Shown: positions 6,882-13,679 of the stretch, piece by piece
Position numbering within the stretch: the first letter of the stretch is position 1
Layout: each line of letters opens with the position of its first letter
NCBI GenBank assembly: GCA_023395615.1
Contig: JAEWYP010000088.1
Location: 1 to 15,850 of the forward strand
Source: Bacillota bacterium
Lineage (GTDB): Bacteria; Bacillota; Clostridia; Christensenellales; Aristaeellaceae
Direction: 5' to 3'
Length of the DNA stretch: 15,850 bases
Program-made: the position numbers and the translations under genes
The notes under the pieces: model-generated
The model's database searches: none
Told to the model about the DNA's origin: nothing
The model's input: the letters and a program-made list of their open reading frames with translations, nothing else

Positions 6882-8123
6882 CAGGGAGGATACCAGAAGC
6901 GCAATGTTTAAAAAGGTTACGGCTAAACCAATCACCCAGAGCAGCACCTTATCCAGGGGAGAATTCGCGTACTTACCCATAACTTTTTTCGATGAGGTGA
7001 GATAGATCAGGGTAAAAATCGTGATTGGCAATTGGATGCTGAGCAGCATCTGGGAATAAACCAGCCCGTCGAAGGGAGACGAGATCAGGAAAATAATCAA
7101 TGTGGCGGGTATCATGGTGATCAGCACACCGGCTTTTGAGTGCGGATCCGATATGTTGTAAGGTTCACCGAAAATACCCGCAAAAATGCTGCCTCCGGCC
7201 ATTCCGGCAGTGATGCTGGAAGAAAGACCCGCAAAGAGCAGCGCAAGCGCGAACACGACGCCTGCCGCGTTGCCGAGCATGGGCCGTAACATGGCTTCCG
7301 CCTGCGCAAGATCGTTTACCACTGTGTGATTGGTAAAAAAGGTGGCGGCAGCGATCAGGATCATGGCGCTGTTGATGGCCCAACCAATCAGCATCGAGAG
7401 GAGAGTATCCCCGAACTCATATTTCAGTTGTTTGCGAATCACCGTTTCATCCTGCAGGTTCCACTGGCGGCTCTGTATAATTTCGGAATGCAGAAAAAGA
7501 TTATGTGGCATCACAACGGCGCCAAGCACGCTCATAATGACCACCATGGAGCCGCCGGGGAACGCCGGCGTAACCCAGCCGGATGTCGCTGCCGCCCAAT
7601 CCGTTTGCACCAGCGTAATTTCAAAGAGAAAGGAAAGCCCGATCAGTGAAACGAACCCGATGATAATTTTTTCGATTTTTCGATAGGAGTTTGAAAATTG
7701 CAACGCCAACACCACACCCAGTATAAGGATCGACCCGATTTTTAACGGGAGATGAAACAGCATATTCAGCGCAATGGCCGCACCCAGAATCTCAGCAAGC
7801 GCTGTTGATACAGATGCGCCAACAGCGGTAAATAGAATGATGTTTTTTAACCATGGGCGGATATACTCCGTAGTCGCTTCTGAAAGGCATTTACCGGTTA
7901 CAATCCCCAGATGAGCTGCGTTATGTTGCAGCATGATCAGCATCAGAGTAGATAACGTGACCATCCACAGCAGCTGATAACCGTATTGAGAACCAGCGGC
8001 AATGTTGGATGCCCAGTTGCCCGGATCGATGAACCCTACGGTAACCAGAAGACCAGGACCGATATATTTCAGAAAACCGGCAGCCTTTATCCCCGGATGC
8101 TTTTTAAGGTGAATCCGTTTCAA
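6879..8123 (-). CDS. mntH: NRAMP-family divalent metal transporter (MntH type)
   Basis: A 414-residue proton-coupled metal importer with about 11 membrane segments. Metal-site motifs of the family are present: DPGN in the first segment (D33-N36, in GFIDPGNWASN) and MPHN in the sixth (M205-N208, in GAVVMPHNLFLHS). The methionine argues for Mn2+/Fe2+ transport and against the Mg2+-transporting NRMT relatives, which lack it. The start is TTG at 8123, with AAGGTGG about 7 nt upstream; no ATG lies near. The C-terminus is of normal length. An extended -10 promoter lies at 8174-8182. No clear MntR box was seen. The aldolase gene follows 87 nt downstream on the same strand. Confidence 0.93.
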   Translation of the reverse strand: MKRIHLKKHPGIKAAGFLKYIGPGLLVTVGFIDPGNWASNIAAGSQYGYQLLWMVTLSTLMLIMLQHNAAHLGIVTGKCLSEATTEYIRPWLKNIILFTAVGASVSTALAEILGAAIALNMLFHLPLKIGSILILGVVLALQFSNSYRKIEKIIIGFVSLIGLSFLFEITLVQTDWAAATSGWVTPAFPGGSMVVIMSVLGAVVMPHNLFLHSEIIQSRQWNLQDETVIRKQLKYEFGDTLLSMLIGWAINSAMILIAAATFFTNHTVVNDLAQAEAMLRPMLGNAAGVVFALALLFAGLSSSITAGMAGGSIFAGIFGEPYNISDPHSKAGVLITMIPATLIIFLISSPFDGLVYSQMLLSIQLPITIFTLIYLTSSKKVMGKYANSPLDKVLLWVIGLAVTFLNIALLVSSL

Positions 8124-8173
8124 AAGTATCCCACCTTACTGTAAAATGGAAATGGATGAATTATGACAATCCA

Positions 8174-8182
8174 ATTATAGCA
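8174..8182 (-). promoter_or_regulatory. extended -10 promoter of mntH
   Basis: Minus strand TGC-TATAAT (8182-8174), about 50 nt upstream of the TTG start. No good -35 hexamer at 17 bp. Confidence 0.5.
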
Positions 8183-8365
8183 TAGGGTCAGTATAAAAAG
8201 GAGACTAAAAACGCTTCGGATTATTATCTTGAGAACCGATCAGATGCCGAACCAAGAACACAAAGCCCGTAATGGGAAACTGAGTGGAACAGATCAGAAA
8301 CGTGCAGGAGATATTCATGAACAGAAAAAGCGAAAATAAGAAGTGAAAACGCGATACGCCGGGGG

Positions 8366-8394
8366 TTGACAGCTCACAGACATTATGATAATAT
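8366..8394 (+). promoter_or_regulatory. strong promoter of the tRNA operon
   Basis: Perfect TTGACA (8366-8371), 17-bp spacer ending in TGA, TAATAT (8389-8394). Predicted start is near 8401, 48 nt before the first tRNA. Confidence 0.85.
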
Positions 8395-8448
8395 TCTTAA
8401 TCGTCAGCGGATTGACCGCGGATGCGCCCAAGGGCTGATGCAGAACCT

Positions 8449-8525
<77 letters not shown>

Positions 8526-8532
8526 AAGACAT

Positions 8533-8608
8533 GGTGGGTATAGTTCAGTGGTAGAGCGCCAGATTGTGGCTCTGGATGTCGTGGGTTCGAGCCCCACTAC
8601 TCACCCCA
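8533..8608 (+). tRNA. tRNA-His (anticodon GUG)
   Basis: Acceptor GTGGGTA (8534-8540) pairs with TACTCAC (8598-8604) with one G-U pair. The extra 5' G (8533, position -1) opposes discriminator C (8605), the identity mark of tRNA-His. Anticodon stem CCAGA/TCTGG encloses TTGTGGC. CCA is encoded. Confidence 0.96.
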
Positions 8609-8618
8609 TTTTCCACCT

Positions 8619-8693
8619 TGGGGTATAGCCAAGCGGTAAGGCACGGGACTTTGACTCCCGCATTCGTAGGTTCAAATCCTGCTACCCCAGCCA
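8619..8693 (+). tRNA. tRNA-Gln (anticodon UUG)
   Basis: Acceptor TGGGGTA (8619-8625) pairs with TACCCCA (8683-8689). Anticodon stem CGGGA/TCCCG encloses CTTTGAC with anticodon TTG. Discriminator G and CCA are encoded. Confidence 0.96.
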
Positions 8694-8696
8694 ATG

Positions 8697-8742
8697 ACCG
8701 CCGCTTGGGTGAAAACCGTCGCCAACAAGCGGCGGTTGTTTC
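8697..8742 (+). terminator. terminator of the tRNA operon
   Basis: A 10-bp perfect stem, ACCGCCGCTT (8697-8706) with AAGCGGCGGT (8727-8736), and a 20-nt loop, followed by TGTTT. Confidence 0.75.
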
Positions 8743-8750
8743 ATATCAAT

Positions 8751-9446
8751 TTATAGAATTGTACTTTCTGTAGCTAAAAAATCGAGTATGGTTCGGTTGA
8801 AAAGTGCAGGCGTTTCCTGCGCAATGTTGTGCCCTCCTGGCAGAAGCACCAGCGTGGCATGGGGGAGCGCAGAAGCAATGCGCCGCGTATGTTTTTCGCG
8901 AATTACATCCCGTGTACCGGCTAATACCAGTGTCGGCGTTTGCAATTTTCGCAGTTCTCGGACCGAAATATGCGGCTGCAACGCCATCAGCGCGGATAAT
9001 TCACGCCGGTGGCGCCACTTCGGGTTAAAAAACGAAGCGATGCCCGCATACAGATAGTCCCGCCAGACCGTGAACCAGAGGCTTGTTTTCATCCCGGTTG
9101 GCGTCAGATTTGCACCGACAACGATCAACCGGCGCACACGGTTCGGGTACCTCATGGCAAACAGAAACGCATAATTACCGCCATCTGAAAAACCCAGCAA
9201 GTCTGCGCGCTGGATTGAAAGCTTATCCAGAAGCGCTTTCAAGTCCTCGGCAAATTGCGACAGGGTAAAGGGCACTCCACCTCTCGGAGTCTGCCCATGT
9301 CCACGCGTATCCACGGCAATGACGCGGTACTGTTCGGAAAAAACGGATATCTGCTTTGAAAAATAGGTATGATCCTCTCCGTTGCCGTGTAATAAGCACA
9401 ATGCGTTTCCTGTTCCGACGTCCAGACAAAATGGAAGTGCTGCCAA
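8751..9446 (-). CDS. alpha/beta hydrolase
   Basis: A 231-residue serine hydrolase with a complete catalytic triad: S87 in the elbow GFSDGG, D180 in GTRD, H206 in GGHN. The oxyanion loop is LHGNGED (19-25) and DTRGHGQTP follows strand 4. The triad and DTRGHG motif resemble esterases, C-C hydrolases and haloperoxidase-like enzymes; substrate is unknown. No ATG exists near the N-terminus. TTG at 9446 is favoured because GGTGAGG lies 8 nt upstream and the family start is about this far before the LHG loop. An in-frame ATT two codons earlier is possible but rare. It is a single-gene unit convergent with the tRNA operon and divergent from yajC. It is not closely similar to the hydrolase at 5102-5851. 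Confidence 0.87.
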   Translation of the reverse strand: MAALPFCLDVGTGNALCLLHGNGEDHTYFSKQISVFSEQYRVIAVDTRGHGQTPRGGVPFTLSQFAEDLKALLDKLSIQRADLLGFSDGGNYAFLFAMRYPNRVRRLIVVGANLTPTGMKTSLWFTVWRDYLYAGIASFFNPKWRHRRELSALMALQPHISVRELRKLQTPTLVLAGTRDVIREKHTRRIASALPHATLVLLPGGHNIAQETPALFNRTILDFLATESTIL

Positions 9447-9476
9447 TTGAATCGCCTCACCTTTTTTCTCCTCCTT

Positions 9477-9482
9477 ATTATA
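9477..9482 (-). promoter_or_regulatory. -10 element of the hydrolase at 8751-9446
   Basis: Minus-strand TATAAT (9482-9477), directly upstream of GGAGGAG and the TTG start. Only a weak -35 (TTCGCT) is seen at 18 bp. Confidence 0.4.
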
Positions 9483-9562
9483 CCGTAAGAATTATGCGTA
9501 AGCGAATTAAATAGAACCGTGACCGAAATATGAAGGGTTTTCAAACCGTTCACAAGTAGCGC

Positions 9563-9591
9563 TTGCCAATTGATGCACGCTTTGATATAAT
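9563..9591 (+). promoter_or_regulatory. promoter of yajC
   Basis: TTGCCA (9563-9568), 17-bp spacer, perfect TATAAT (9586-9591), 42 nt before the ATG. Confidence 0.82.
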
Positions 9592-9633
9592 GATAATCTG
9601 ATACAGCTGATGATTTGAAAGGGGTTTAATCTG

Positions 9634-10035
9634 ATGTTTAATTTAGCACAAATTCTGCTCGGCCTGACCGACAGCGCCGCCGCTGGTACGGCAGGTACTA
9701 CCGCTACGGATGCTACGACCGCAACCACAGCCGTCGCGGGTGGGGACATTCTCACCCTGATCGTCCCCATGGTCTTAATGTTTGCCGTGTTCTATTTCCT
9801 GCTGATTCGTCCGCAACGCAAAAAAGATAAAAAAGTGAAGGACATGCTTTCTGCGCTTAAAGTGGGCGATCGTATCAGCACGATTGGCGGTATTTTTGGC
9901 ACAATCACCGCAATCAAGGACGACACGATTGAGCTGAACGTAGGAAAAGACAATGTGAAGCTGATTTTGGCGCGCTGGGCAATCCGCCAGGTGGAAGATG
10001 TGCCTGTTGAGAATGATGCCGAAGTTTTGAACTAA
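9634..10035 (+). CDS. yajC: preprotein translocase subunit YajC
   Basis: A 133-residue single-pass membrane protein, accessory to the Sec translocon and usually associated with SecDF. The family core is clear: the membrane segment at about 38-58 (DILTLIVPMVLMFAVFYFLLI) runs into RPQRKKDKK, then KVGDRISTIGGIFGTITAIKDDTIEL. The stretch before the membrane segment is longer than in most YajC proteins. It is about 36 residues and very rich in Ala, Thr and Gly. AAAGGGG precedes the ATG. It has its own promoter and terminator, so it is probably a single-gene transcript. It is followed by scfA and scfB, a common clostridial order. secD and secF are not present downstream in this window. Confidence 0.95.
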   Translation: MFNLAQILLGLTDSAAAGTAGTTATDATTATTAVAGGDILTLIVPMVLMFAVFYFLLIRPQRKKDKKVKDMLSALKVGDRISTIGGIFGTITAIKDDTIELNVGKDNVKLILARWAIRQVEDVPVENDAEVLN

Positions 10036-10049
10036 AGCGATATTTTAAC

Positions 10050-10085
10050 GGCAACCCTTGCGGATGTTCCGCGGGGGTTGCTTTG
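10050..10085 (+). terminator. terminator of yajC
   Basis: GCAACCC (10051-10057) pairs with GGGTTGC (10075-10081); inside, GCGG pairs with CCGC. A short TTT follows. Confidence 0.75.
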
Positions 10086-10133
10086 CGATTAGAACCATTT
10101 CAACCATATCAATTACCAAAGTTCCCTTTTCCA

Positions 10134-10162
10134 TTGAAAAGCAGCTTTGAATAGTGTATAAT
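10134..10162 (+). promoter_or_regulatory. promoter of scfA
   Basis: TTGAAA (10134-10139), 17-bp spacer, perfect TATAAT (10157-10162). Together with the upstream terminator this gives the SCIFF peptide its own transcript. Confidence 0.82.
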
Positions 10163-10197
10163 CCATTAGACAAAGCAAGTATTGGAGGGATTGACCT

Positions 10198-10392
10198 ATG
10201 AAACATATCAAAACCGTTTCCGAGCCCTGCCTGCGCCAGTCGCTGACTTATGGTGGCTGTGGCGAATGCCAGAGCTCCTGCCAGAGCGCCTGCAAAACCA
10301 GCTGCACTGTTGGTAACCAGAGCTGTGCCAGCCGTGAACAGCAGATTTTAGCGGGTCGCGACGGCAAAACCAACCACACGGCCAGCAAGTAA
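10198..10392 (+). CDS. scfA: SCIFF ranthipeptide precursor (six cysteines in forty-five residues)
   Basis: A 64-residue precursor of the SCIFF family (TIGR03973 type), modified by the adjacent radical SAM enzyme. The start MKHIKTV and the core CGECQSSCQSACKTSCTVG are nearly identical to known SCIFF peptides. The six family cysteines are C21, C24, C28, C32, C36 and C43. In the Clostridium thermocellum homologue CteA the enzyme CteB links Cys32 to Thr37; both residues are at the same numbers here. Two things are unusual: an extra cysteine, C11, in the leader, and about 18 residues after the core (EQQILAGRDGKTNHTASK), whereas typical members stop near residue 46-50. GGAGGG lies about 9 nt before the ATG. 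Biological role is not settled for the family. Confidence 0.95.
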   Translation: MKHIKTVSEPCLRQSLTYGGCGECQSSCQSACKTSCTVGNQSCASREQQILAGRDGKTNHTASK

Positions 10393-10421
10393 AGCATTTC
10401 GCCCGTTCCATACGGGAAAGA

Positions 10422-10482
10422 TCCCTGTTGCACGCCGAACACGCCAGTATATGGCGCGCAGGCGCCGCAAGAGGGACTTTTT
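10422..10482 (+). terminator. terminator or attenuator between scfA and scfB
   Basis: TCCCT (10422-10426) and TTGC (10428-10431) pair with GCAA (10467-10470) and AGGGA (10472-10476), with one mismatch. Inside is a second hairpin, CGCCA-GTATA-TGGCG. TTTTT follows at 10478-10482. It should stop much of the scfA transcript before scfB. Confidence 0.65.
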
Positions 10483-10522
10483 ATTGTCGGAAAGGCTACG
10501 CACTGTTTTTATGCCAGTGATA

Positions 10523-10548
10523 CATTTCACAGACAACGTTGTGAAATG
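10523..10548. promoter_or_regulatory. 9-bp inverted repeat upstream of scfB
   Basis: CATTTCACA (10523-10531) and TGTGAAATG (10540-10548) are exact complements around an 8-bp centre. ACAACGTTGT (10533-10542) overlaps it as a second perfect palindrome. No T-run follows, so an operator or RNA element 40 nt before the scfB start is more likely than a terminator. A weak promoter TTGTCG-N17-TTTTAT (10484-10512) lies just upstream. Confidence 0.55.
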
Positions 10549-10589
10549 GCTAATCTGTGCTTTACGGAAGACGAAGAGGAGGATACCAA

Positions 10590-11996
10590 ATGATCCATTT
10601 ATTCCGCGCGCTGGGGAAACCGATGGTATTGGATGTGGGCAGCGGTGCGGTGCACGCGTTGGATGAACTGGCGTACGACGCGCTGTTATACCGCGAAGAG
10701 CACCCTCAGGCACTGGACAATGAAATAACTTTAGCGCTAGGCGAAAAATATTCGCAGGAAGAAGCGGAAGAGACGGTAGGGGAAATTCGTGAAATGATCC
10801 GGGAAGGTCTGCTGGATACTCCGGATGATTACAGCGGGATTGAATTGCCGGAAGCGGGTGTAATTAAGTCGATGTGCCTTCACGCGGCTCACGATTGCAA
10901 CCTGCGTTGTCAGTACTGTTTTGCGGACAAAGGGGAGTATCACCTTCGCAATCGCATGCTGCTGCCTTACGAAACGGGAAGGAAAGCACTGGACTGGCTG
11001 ATTGCCAGAAGCGGAAACCGCCATAACCTGGAAGTGGACTTTTTTGGCGGCGAACCGTTGATGAACTTCGATGTGGTTCGGCAACTGGTTGCGTACGGGC
11101 GCGAACAGGAAAAGAAATCCGGCAAGCATTTTAAGTTCACAATCACCACCAACGGGGTTGGTCTGACCGAAGAGATCATGGCATTCCTGAATCAGGAAAT
11201 GGAGAACGTCGTGATTTCTATTGATGGAAGACGCGAAGTACATGACCGGATGCGCCCGACACCAAACGGGAAAGGCAGTTACGACCTCACAATTGACAAG
11301 GCGAAGAAGTTTGTGCATCTGCGCCAACAGCAACAGTACTATATTCGCGGAACCTATACCCGTTATAATCTGGATTTTGCGAAAGACGTGCTGCATCTGG
11401 CAGATCAGGGGTTCGAACAGCTGTCCATCGAGCCGGTTGTAACTTCCGCAGACAAGCCTTACGCAATACGGGAGGAGGATCTTCCTCGTATTTTCACGGA
11501 ATACGAACAATTGGGGAAGGAATATCTTGAACGGCGTTCGGATGGGCGCTGGTTTAATTTTTTCCACTTTATGGTCGACCTCACGGGCGGTCCCTGCCTG
11601 CGGCGTCGTTTGACCGGATGCGGCGCGGGGAATGAATACGTTGCGGTGACCCCGGAAGGCGATATTTACCCTTGCCATCAGTTTGTCGGCCGGGAAGGGA
11701 TGAAAATGGGTTCGGTGCTGGACGGCAGTTTTAATACCGACATCCAGAAACACTTCCATAATAACCATGTGCTGAACAAGGAGAAATGCCGTGACTGCTG
11801 GGCTCGTTTTTACTGCAGCGGCGGATGCGCGGCTAACGCGCATGCCTTTAACGGAGACATCTCCAAACCATTCGATCTGGAATGCAAAATTGAGCGTAAG
11901 CGGCTGGAATGCGCGATGGCGATTTTCGCGATTGAACATGAGAACGCATCGGAATTCGCAGATCAGAGGACACAGGAGCCGCCGCCCTGTTTATGA
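10590..11996 (+). CDS. scfB: radical SAM SCIFF maturase (thioether-forming, SPASM type)
   Basis: A 468-residue radical SAM enzyme of the SCIFF maturase family (TIGR03974 type; CteB homologue). It forms the thioether in the ScfA peptide. Order of parts: an N-terminal peptide-recognition domain (about 1-90, LFRALGKPMVLDVGSGAVHAL); the radical SAM core with CNLRCQYC (C103, C107, C110), DFFGGEP (150-156), TTNG and ISIDG; and a SPASM region holding two auxiliary iron-sulfur clusters, with C336, C344, C362, C400, C403, C409, C413 and C432. ATG at 10590 has GAGGAGG about 7 nt upstream and gives the usual family N-terminus; the frame extends 11 codons further. It follows scfA after a 197-nt gap with a terminator-like structure. 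The C-terminus has a short hydrophilic tail ending EPPPCL. Confidence 0.96.
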   Translation: MIHLFRALGKPMVLDVGSGAVHALDELAYDALLYREEHPQALDNEITLALGEKYSQEEAEETVGEIREMIREGLLDTPDDYSGIELPEAGVIKSMCLHAAHDCNLRCQYCFADKGEYHLRNRMLLPYETGRKALDWLIARSGNRHNLEVDFFGGEPLMNFDVVRQLVAYGREQEKKSGKHFKFTITTNGVGLTEEIMAFLNQEMENVVISIDGRREVHDRMRPTPNGKGSYDLTIDKAKKFVHLRQQQQYYIRGTYTRYNLDFAKDVLHLADQGFEQLSIEPVVTSADKPYAIREEDLPRIFTEYEQLGKEYLERRSDGRWFNFFHFMVDLTGGPCLRRRLTGCGAGNEYVAVTPEGDIYPCHQFVGREGMKMGSVLDGSFNTDIQKHFHNNHVLNKEKCRDCWARFYCSGGCAANAHAFNGDISKPFDLECKIERKRLECAMAIFAIEHENASEFADQRTQEPPPCL

Positions 11997-12070
11997 ACGC
12001 AATCGAATGCCGGATTTGCAATTCTTCAAAACATTCTTCATGAGTCGTTCATGATGTGGTCAAAAATGGG

Positions 12071-12079
12071 TGATATGAT
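12071..12079 (+). promoter_or_regulatory. extended -10 promoter of the HtrA-like gene
   Basis: TGA-TATGAT (12071-12079), 27 nt before the ATG. No good -35 at 17 bp. Upstream, TTCATGA occurs twice around 12037-12054 as a short direct repeat. Confidence 0.4.
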
Positions 12080-12105
12080 GCTAGCGTAGTAAGGAGGGAC
12101 CAAAC

Positions 12106-13458
12106 ATGAAGAATACTACTACGAAAAAAACACTCTATGGGTCTTTGGCGATTGCTCTGGCTCTAATGTTGGTGACGGTTGGCGCTTTCGCGTTCCTCAA
12201 TACCAGTCACGAAGCGTCTGCCGAAACCGCAAAGGTTTCCGAAAATGCGACGGTTGTCAGCAGTCCCTTTACCGATGCGGTAGCAAAGGTAAAGGACAGC
12301 GTCGTAGGCGTAAACAACTATACGACGATGTCACGCAACAGCTATTATGGCTATAATTTCGGATTCGGCGATGGATTCGGCGGAAACGGAAGCGATAATG
12401 GCAATGGAGACAACAACGGCAGCAACAACGGCAGCAGCGATAACAGCAGCAGCAATGATCGTTCTGTTCTGCAAAGCAGTGGCAGCGGCGTTGTAGTTGC
12501 GGATGGTTACGTACTGACCAACTACCACGTTGTGGAGGGCGCCACTTCTCTGGAAGTGACCTCCGGGGATAAAACGTATGCCGCGACTGTGGCCGGGTAT
12601 GACGATTCTCTCGACCTTGCGGTACTGAAGGTAGACAAACTGGATATCGCTCCCGTCACAGTTGGCGACAGCGATAAACTGAATGTGGGCGACTGGGCGA
12701 TCTGCATCGGCAATCCGCTCTCCTTTACCGGCACCACGACCGTTGGCGTTATCTCCGCGCTGAACCGCGAAGTGACCAGCGAGAACTACGATCAGTTTGG
12801 CCTGCGTGAAGATTTGGTGAACTACATGATCCAGACCGATGCAGCCATCAACGCGGGTAACAGCGGCGGCGGTATGTTCAACGTCGCGGGTGAACTGGTA
12901 GGCATCCCCAGCATGAAGTACACCGGATCGTACTACTCCTCCACCACGGTGGAAGGCATCGGTATGGCAATCCCGATTAACGTTGCTAAGCCCCTCATCA
13001 ACGATGTGATGACCGGCAAGACCAATGGCAGCGCGAGCGACAGCAATGCCAGCAGCGCTAACGGCGACCAGTCCGCAGTGAACGGAAGCGCCGATGCCAA
13101 GGATTCCAAACCCCGCATCGGTATCACCGTTACCAACGCGACCAACTTCTCCAGCTATGCGGTACAGGAAGGGATTATCCCTAACGGCGCGTATGTAACG
13201 GATGTTGAAAGCGGTTCACCGGCCGATAAGGCTGGCGTGAAGGTTGGCGACATCATTGTGCAGGCGGACGGCACGACCATAACTTCGACATCTCAGCTGA
13301 TTACCATCCTGCAGGCGAAGAATGCCGGCGATACGGCGGATTTGAAACTGTATCGGTCCGAAGGGATTTCCGAAGCCAAGAGTATCGACGACATCAAGGC
13401 CGGTACTTATCAGGACATTACAGTGGAACTGGCGATGCTGGATAACGTAAAGCAATAA
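12106..13458 (+). CDS. HtrA/DegP-like S1C serine protease, membrane anchored, with PDZ domain
   Basis: A 450-residue exported serine protease for envelope protein quality control or processing. Residues about 10-31 are a signal anchor (LYGSLAIALALMLVTVGAFAF). A Gly/Asn/Ser-rich linker runs from about 85 to 118. The trypsin-like domain follows, with H141 (TNYHVVEG), D170 (DSLDLAVLKV) and S253 (NAGNSGGG), all intact. A second Ser/Asn/Ala-rich linker at about 307-335 leads to one PDZ domain (about 336-418; VTDVESGSPADKAGVKVGD). Length and domain order match clostridial HtrA. AAGGAGGG precedes the ATG. It follows scfB by 109 nt on the same strand, but a separate promoter and general family role make a direct link to SCIFF processing only a possibility. 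Confidence 0.95.
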   Translation: MKNTTTKKTLYGSLAIALALMLVTVGAFAFLNTSHEASAETAKVSENATVVSSPFTDAVAKVKDSVVGVNNYTTMSRNSYYGYNFGFGDGFGGNGSDNGNGDNNGSNNGSSDNSSSNDRSVLQSSGSGVVVADGYVLTNYHVVEGATSLEVTSGDKTYAATVAGYDDSLDLAVLKVDKLDIAPVTVGDSDKLNVGDWAICIGNPLSFTGTTTVGVISALNREVTSENYDQFGLREDLVNYMIQTDAAINAGNSGGGMFNVAGELVGIPSMKYTGSYYSSTTVEGIGMAIPINVAKPLINDVMTGKTNGSASDSNASSANGDQSAVNGSADAKDSKPRIGITVTNATNFSSYAVQEGIIPNGAYVTDVESGSPADKAGVKVGDIIVQADGTTITSTSQLITILQAKNAGDTADLKLYRSEGISEAKSIDDIKAGTYQDITVELAMLDNVKQ

Positions 13459-13496
13459 CCGAACCTGCTGGGCAAGCAACAGGATATACGCTGAAC

Positions 13497-13532
13497 GGGC
13501 GGTACGGAGCAATCCGTACCGCCCCGTGTTTT
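13497..13532 (+). terminator. strong terminator of the HtrA-like gene
   Basis: A 12-bp perfect stem, GGGCGGTACGGA (13497-13508) with TCCGTACCGCCC (13513-13524), around a GCAA tetraloop, followed by CGTGTTTT. Confidence 0.93.
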
Positions 13533-13679
13533 GTATACAGAAAACCCACTGGTCAGGGCATTGGTTTAAAAGGTTTTTGCAGTTGAACAAGACAGAAATA
13601 CTTCTTTTGCAATACTAAACTCCGTCTGACAACCGCAAAAACAAGATGTTATTTACCGTTATTTTTACAATGATGCGTT

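Larger units (their letters stand above)
8124..8448. other. intergenic region between mntH and the tRNA operon
   Basis: About 325 bp without a confident gene. It holds the mntH promoter (8174-8182) at one end and the tRNA promoter (8366-8394) at the other. Between them is a weak 31-codon plus-strand frame (8244-8339). It encodes a highly charged Lys/Arg/Gln-rich peptide (MPNQEHKARNGKLSG...) with no convincing ribosome site. I would not call it a gene without conservation evidence. Confidence 0.5.

Noticed and set aside
10451..10666. Arg-rich open frame between scfA and scfB
   Set aside because: No ribosome site, it runs through the hairpin and palindrome, and it overlaps scfB out of frame.
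10737..11939. 400-codon minus-strand frame over scfB
   Set aside because: scfB is certain from its iron-sulfur motifs; the antisense frame has no recognisable domain.
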